Of a stretch of 7,086 nucleotides of DNA, positions 4,768 through 7,086 are shown piece by piece. The translations under genes were made by a program, and so were the position numbers. The notes beneath the pieces were generated by a model. That model saw only the letters and a list, made by a program, of their open reading frames with translations. It made no database searches and had not been told where the DNA came from. The first letter of the stretch is position 1; each line of letters opens with the position of its first letter. Source of the DNA: Sulfurimonas sp. (GTDB lineage Bacteria > Campylobacterota > Campylobacteria > Campylobacterales > Sulfurimonadaceae); NCBI GenBank assembly GCA_024762745.1, contig JANTGV010000057.1, positions 1 through 7,086 of the forward strand, given 5' to 3'.

Positions 4768-6036
4768 TTTATTGTAGAAAAATTTAAAATTATTTTTCCC
4801 ACTCTGCTTCGCATCATACATTGCCAAATCAGCTTTTTTAATGAGTTCTTGAGGTGTGACAGCATCTTTAGCAAAAAGTGATATTCCTATACTTGTACTG
4901 AGTTGTACGTTCCTACCATTTAGTTTCACGGGCTCCTTCATAGCCTCAACTATTTTTTCAGCTACAATTTCAGATGTTCTAGGATTCAAATGCTCTTCGA
5001 TAATAATCATAAACTCATCACCACCCATACGAGCCAAAGTGTCTTCTGCACGTATATTCTCATGAAGTCGTTGTGTAAACACCTTAAGTACTTCATCACC
5101 AATATCATGCCCATATGTGTCATTTATCTTTTTAAAATGATCCAAATCTAAAAAAAAGACTGCAAGGACACTCTGTTTTCTTGTTGCCTTTGTAACAGCT
5201 AACTCTAAACGGTCATTGAAGAGTGCCCTATTAGGAAGACCTGTTAACTCATCATGGTGAGCCTTATATGCCAATAGGTCTTTTTGCTTATGTAACTTTT
5301 CATGAGTTGTATAGATTTTATCAAGCATAACATTAAAGTTTTTTGCCAGTTCACCAATCTCATCATTATTATAAACACCGACTCTTGCAGTCATAGCTTT
5401 TGTCTCAATTATAATGTTTGTACTCTCATTCAACTTCGAAATAGGAAGTAATATCTCCCTACTTAAAATAGAGTAGTACTTATACGAAAGAGCTGCACCA
5501 AGGATAATAAAGAATAAAATAAAGAGTGCCTCAGTAAATAGATGGTAGAAAAACTCCATCAGTGAAGTGATAATAAGCAGTGAACCTATCTTTTTACCAT
5601 CAATCATAACAGGGCTTACAGTATAAAGATCCCAAGCCCTCCAAAACTGTTCTCTATCAGGTTCTATTGGGGCTAAAAGAGTTTCCTTTAGAAGTTTTGT
5701 ACGACTATAAGATGCTAAAAGAGTCCATTCATTATCCATAACAAAGGCTTGTTTAACCTTAGTTTCATACTTCAATGACTGAAGTGATTCCTCAATAGTT
5801 GTCAAATCCTCAAAAAGTAGAGCCGGTGCAATATTTTTTGCTAAGATTTTTGTCAAAATCAAATTCGCTTTTCCAACAGTGTTTTTCTGATCAAAGTACT
5901 GATATGTCAAAATAAACAAAATAGAAATAACTCCAGCAATAAAAGCAGTGGAAATATTCATAAAATTAAGTTTTTTTGATATGCTTAAACGATTGTAAAA
6001 CTCCAACATAACTTCCCAATTAATAAATTTTTTCAC
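4765..6036 (-). CDS. Membrane diguanylate cyclase: CHASE8-like sensor, HAMP, GGDEF
   Basis: This 423-aa inner-membrane protein makes cyclic di-GMP from two GTP. Transmembrane segments are at ~25-46 and ~166-188. Between them is a ~120-aa periplasmic domain whose ALLFEDLTTIEESLQSL ... VKQAFVMDNEWTLLASY pattern fits the CHASE8 family. A HAMP linker follows at ~186-242 (LLPISKLNEST ... NNDEIGELAKNFNVML). The GGDEF domain spans ~255-420: DELTGLPNRALF (262-273), FFLDLDHFKKINDTYGHDIGD (294-314) and the active-site motif GGDEF at 338-342. RAED (329-332), five residues before GGDEF, is an intact product-inhibition I-site. The enzyme therefore looks active and self-limiting, and there is no EAL or HD-GYP domain. 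The start is taken as GTG 6036 with a poor ribosome binding site. An ATG nine codons later (6009) is possible and would not change any domain. The signal sensed is unknown. Confidence 0.92.
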   Translation of the reverse strand: MKKFINWEVMLEFYNRLSISKKLNFMNISTAFIAGVISILFILTYQYFDQKNTVGKANLILTKILAKNIAPALLFEDLTTIEESLQSLKYETKVKQAFVMDNEWTLLASYSRTKLLKETLLAPIEPDREQFWRAWDLYTVSPVMIDGKKIGSLLIITSLMEFFYHLFTEALFILFFIILGAALSYKYYSILSREILLPISKLNESTNIIIETKAMTARVGVYNNDEIGELAKNFNVMLDKIYTTHEKLHKQKDLLAYKAHHDELTGLPNRALFNDRLELAVTKATRKQSVLAVFFLDLDHFKKINDTYGHDIGDEVLKVFTQRLHENIRAEDTLARMGGDEFMIIIEEHLNPRTSEIVAEKIVEAMKEPVKLNGRNVQLSTSIGISLFAKDAVTPQELIKKADLAMYDAKQSGKNNFKFFYNK

Positions 6037-6065
6037 TATAGTATCTAAAAAATCATAAAGAATAT

Positions 6066-6076
6066 GCTATCATAGC
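6066..6076. promoter_or_regulatory. Overlapping divergent -10 elements in an 11-bp palindrome
   Basis: GCTAT-C-ATAGC is a perfect palindrome in the 70-bp gap between the cyclase and the divergent lipoprotein. It contains TATCAT on the plus strand (6068-6073) and TATGAT on the minus strand (6074-6069), each 5 of 6 matches to TATAAT. Starts would fall near 6081 (+) and 6062 (-), about 26 nt from each start codon. No convincing -35 is present on either strand. Transcription in the two directions would be mutually exclusive, or the palindrome may bind a regulator. Confidence 0.4.
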
Positions 6077-6106
6077 CGCTAAAAAATACACTAGAAGAGA
6101 CTATAC

Positions 6107-7086
6107 ATGTTAAAAATTATTTTAATTGTTGCCACTTTAATGATGTTTGGATGTGGTGTTGCAGATAAAAAAACTCCTACCATTATTAAAGATGAACCGA
6201 CATTTAAACTTATGTATGTCAAAGTTAACCAACACCCATTTGTAAAATCTGAACAGGTAAAGGTTTTTAGTGTAGTTGACGGCATAGCTGAGACCTCAAA
6301 GGGTAAAATTGCAGTTTTTAAACTAGAAGACAATAGAAGTGAGTTTAAACTCTCTGTCAATAGTCCAAACGCTCAAAGAATCAGAATACTTAACATTAAA
6401 CCAAAGTATAAAGACGGAATATGGTTAAAAGCAGGAAAATATCATATAGAAGTCTCTGCAAAAAACTATCAAACATATAAAAAATGGATTAAGCTCTCTA
6501 AAGACACAAGTTTACTTATTAAACTTAAAAGAGTAAAAGATATCTCAGTTGGCACTATAACTTGGGGTGCACAGAGTGGAGTAAAATATATAGATGGTTT
6601 ATACTGGCAGGACCAGATTCAAAACAAAACTAATAAAATGAACTGGTATCAGGCTAAAAAATATTGTGAAGAGCTTGTTATTAACAATAATAGAGTGCTA
6701 ATTGATGATTTCAGGCTACCTACTGAGTCAGAACTTTTTCTACTCTCTAAATCAAACTCAGAGCTCGACTACAGCGGTAATATATGCTGGTCATCCTCAG
6801 CTGACCAAAAACATACTCAATTTGCCAAATATGTTTATATAAACAGTAAAAAGAATGGTTGGTATAACAAAGAAGGGAGTAGTTATGTAAGATGCGTTTC
6901 TCGTAAAAACTACCCTTCAGACATATCTTTACTGGAGTTAACAAAACTGATAGAAAAGAGGAAAAAATATAAGTTTCTCGATGCTCTAGAGATTGCTGTT
7001 GAAGTGAAGTATGGAAAACCAATTATTAAAAATGTAATTTATAACAGTAGGAAAAAAAGTCTGAGTTTCAGACTAAGATCACAAAA
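6107..7086 (+). CDS. Lipoprotein with PEGA-like and DUF1566 (Lcl_C) domains, 3' end missing
   Basis: The frame is open from ATG 6107 to the right edge (326 codons plus 2 nt, no stop). The signal peptide MLKIILIVATLMMFGC has a lipobox MMFGC with Cys16 as lipid anchor. Residues ~95-143 are PEGA-like (IWLKAGKYHIEVSAKNYQTY, then WIKLSKDTSLLIKL), a beta domain common in surface proteins. Residues ~160-266 fit DUF1566/Lcl_C, a C-type-lectin-like fold: YIDGLYWQDQ, MNWYQAKKYCEEL (178-190), FRLPTESEL (202-210), CWSSSAD (227-233) and SSYVRCVSRK (258-267). Cys187 and Cys263 are placed for the family disulfide. A charged region follows (ELTKLIEKRKKYKF), so another domain may lie beyond the edge. It is probably outer-membrane or periplasmic and binds a ligand rather than catalysing. 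It is divergent from the cyclase, which suggests but does not prove a surface role under c-di-GMP control. Confidence 0.82.
   Translation, partial: MLKIILIVATLMMFGCGVADKKTPTIIKDEPTFKLMYVKVNQHPFVKSEQVKVFSVVDGIAETSKGKIAVFKLEDNRSEFKLSVNSPNAQRIRILNIKPKYKDGIWLKAGKYHIEVSAKNYQTYKKWIKLSKDTSLLIKLKRVKDISVGTITWGAQSGVKYIDGLYWQDQIQNKTNKMNWYQAKKYCEELVINNNRVLIDDFRLPTESELFLLSKSNSELDYSGNICWSSSADQKHTQFAKYVYINSKKNGWYNKEGSSYVRCVSRKNYPSDISLLELTKLIEKRKKYKFLDALEIAVEVKYGKPIIKNVIYNSRKKSLSFRLRSQ

Noticed and set aside
4856..5065. 69-codon plus-strand frame
   Set aside because: It is a shadow of the GGDEF domain coding sequence on the other strand.
6091..6360. 89-codon minus-strand frame
   Set aside because: It is antisense to the lipoprotein's signal peptide and N-terminal region, which carry a lipobox and a continuous 326-codon frame.
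6747..7022. 91-codon minus-strand frame
   Set aside because: It is antisense to the DUF1566 region of the lipoprotein; the plus-strand motifs are clear.

Overview
The window looks like chromosomal DNA from a Campylobacterota (epsilonproteobacterial) organism, probably Sulfurimonas or a close relative. The evidence is AT-rich DNA with tightly packed, overlapping genes, promoters with a good -10 and almost no -35, the short LeuD type, and a small CiaD-like gene beside purU (a pairing I recall from Campylobacter). The genus is an inference from recall, not from a search.

Left part (1-1036): a minus-strand pair made of an S24-type self-cleaving repressor (CI-like, 157-816) and a downstream TTG-start lipoprotein that runs off the left edge. 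The repressor has a near-consensus promoter (TTGACT-17-TACAAT). Just upstream lies a 15-bp palindrome that can also cover the -35 of a divergent promoter. That promoter would drive a tiny 27-codon gene (953-1036) with a strong ribosome binding site. Its peptide forms an unusually clean amphipathic helix. This repressor/operator/micropeptide cassette is the most interesting part of the window.

Middle (1042-4670): one compact minus-strand operon, read leuD > leuB > TPR-like gene > CiaD-like gene > purU > trmL > 52-aa membrane protein. Junctions overlap by 1 or 10 nt or are separated by 10-11 nt, with two TAGTG and one TAATG stop/start overlaps. A perfect TATAAT -10 precedes leuD. The operon joins leucine biosynthesis (LeuD, LeuB), formate release from formyl-THF for purine/one-carbon balance (PurU), and the wobble 2'-O-methyltransferase TrmL, whose known E. 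coli substrates are leucine tRNAs.

Right part (4765-7086): a membrane diguanylate cyclase (periplasmic CHASE8-like sensor, HAMP, GGDEF with an intact inhibitory site) on the minus strand. It is divergent from a plus-strand lipoprotein with PEGA-like and DUF1566 (Lcl_C) domains, which runs off the right edge. Their 70-bp intergenic region contains an 11-bp palindrome carrying a -10-like hexamer on each strand.

No rRNA, tRNA, CRISPR array, insertion sequence or long repeat was seen. No stretch over 300 bases lacks a gene.
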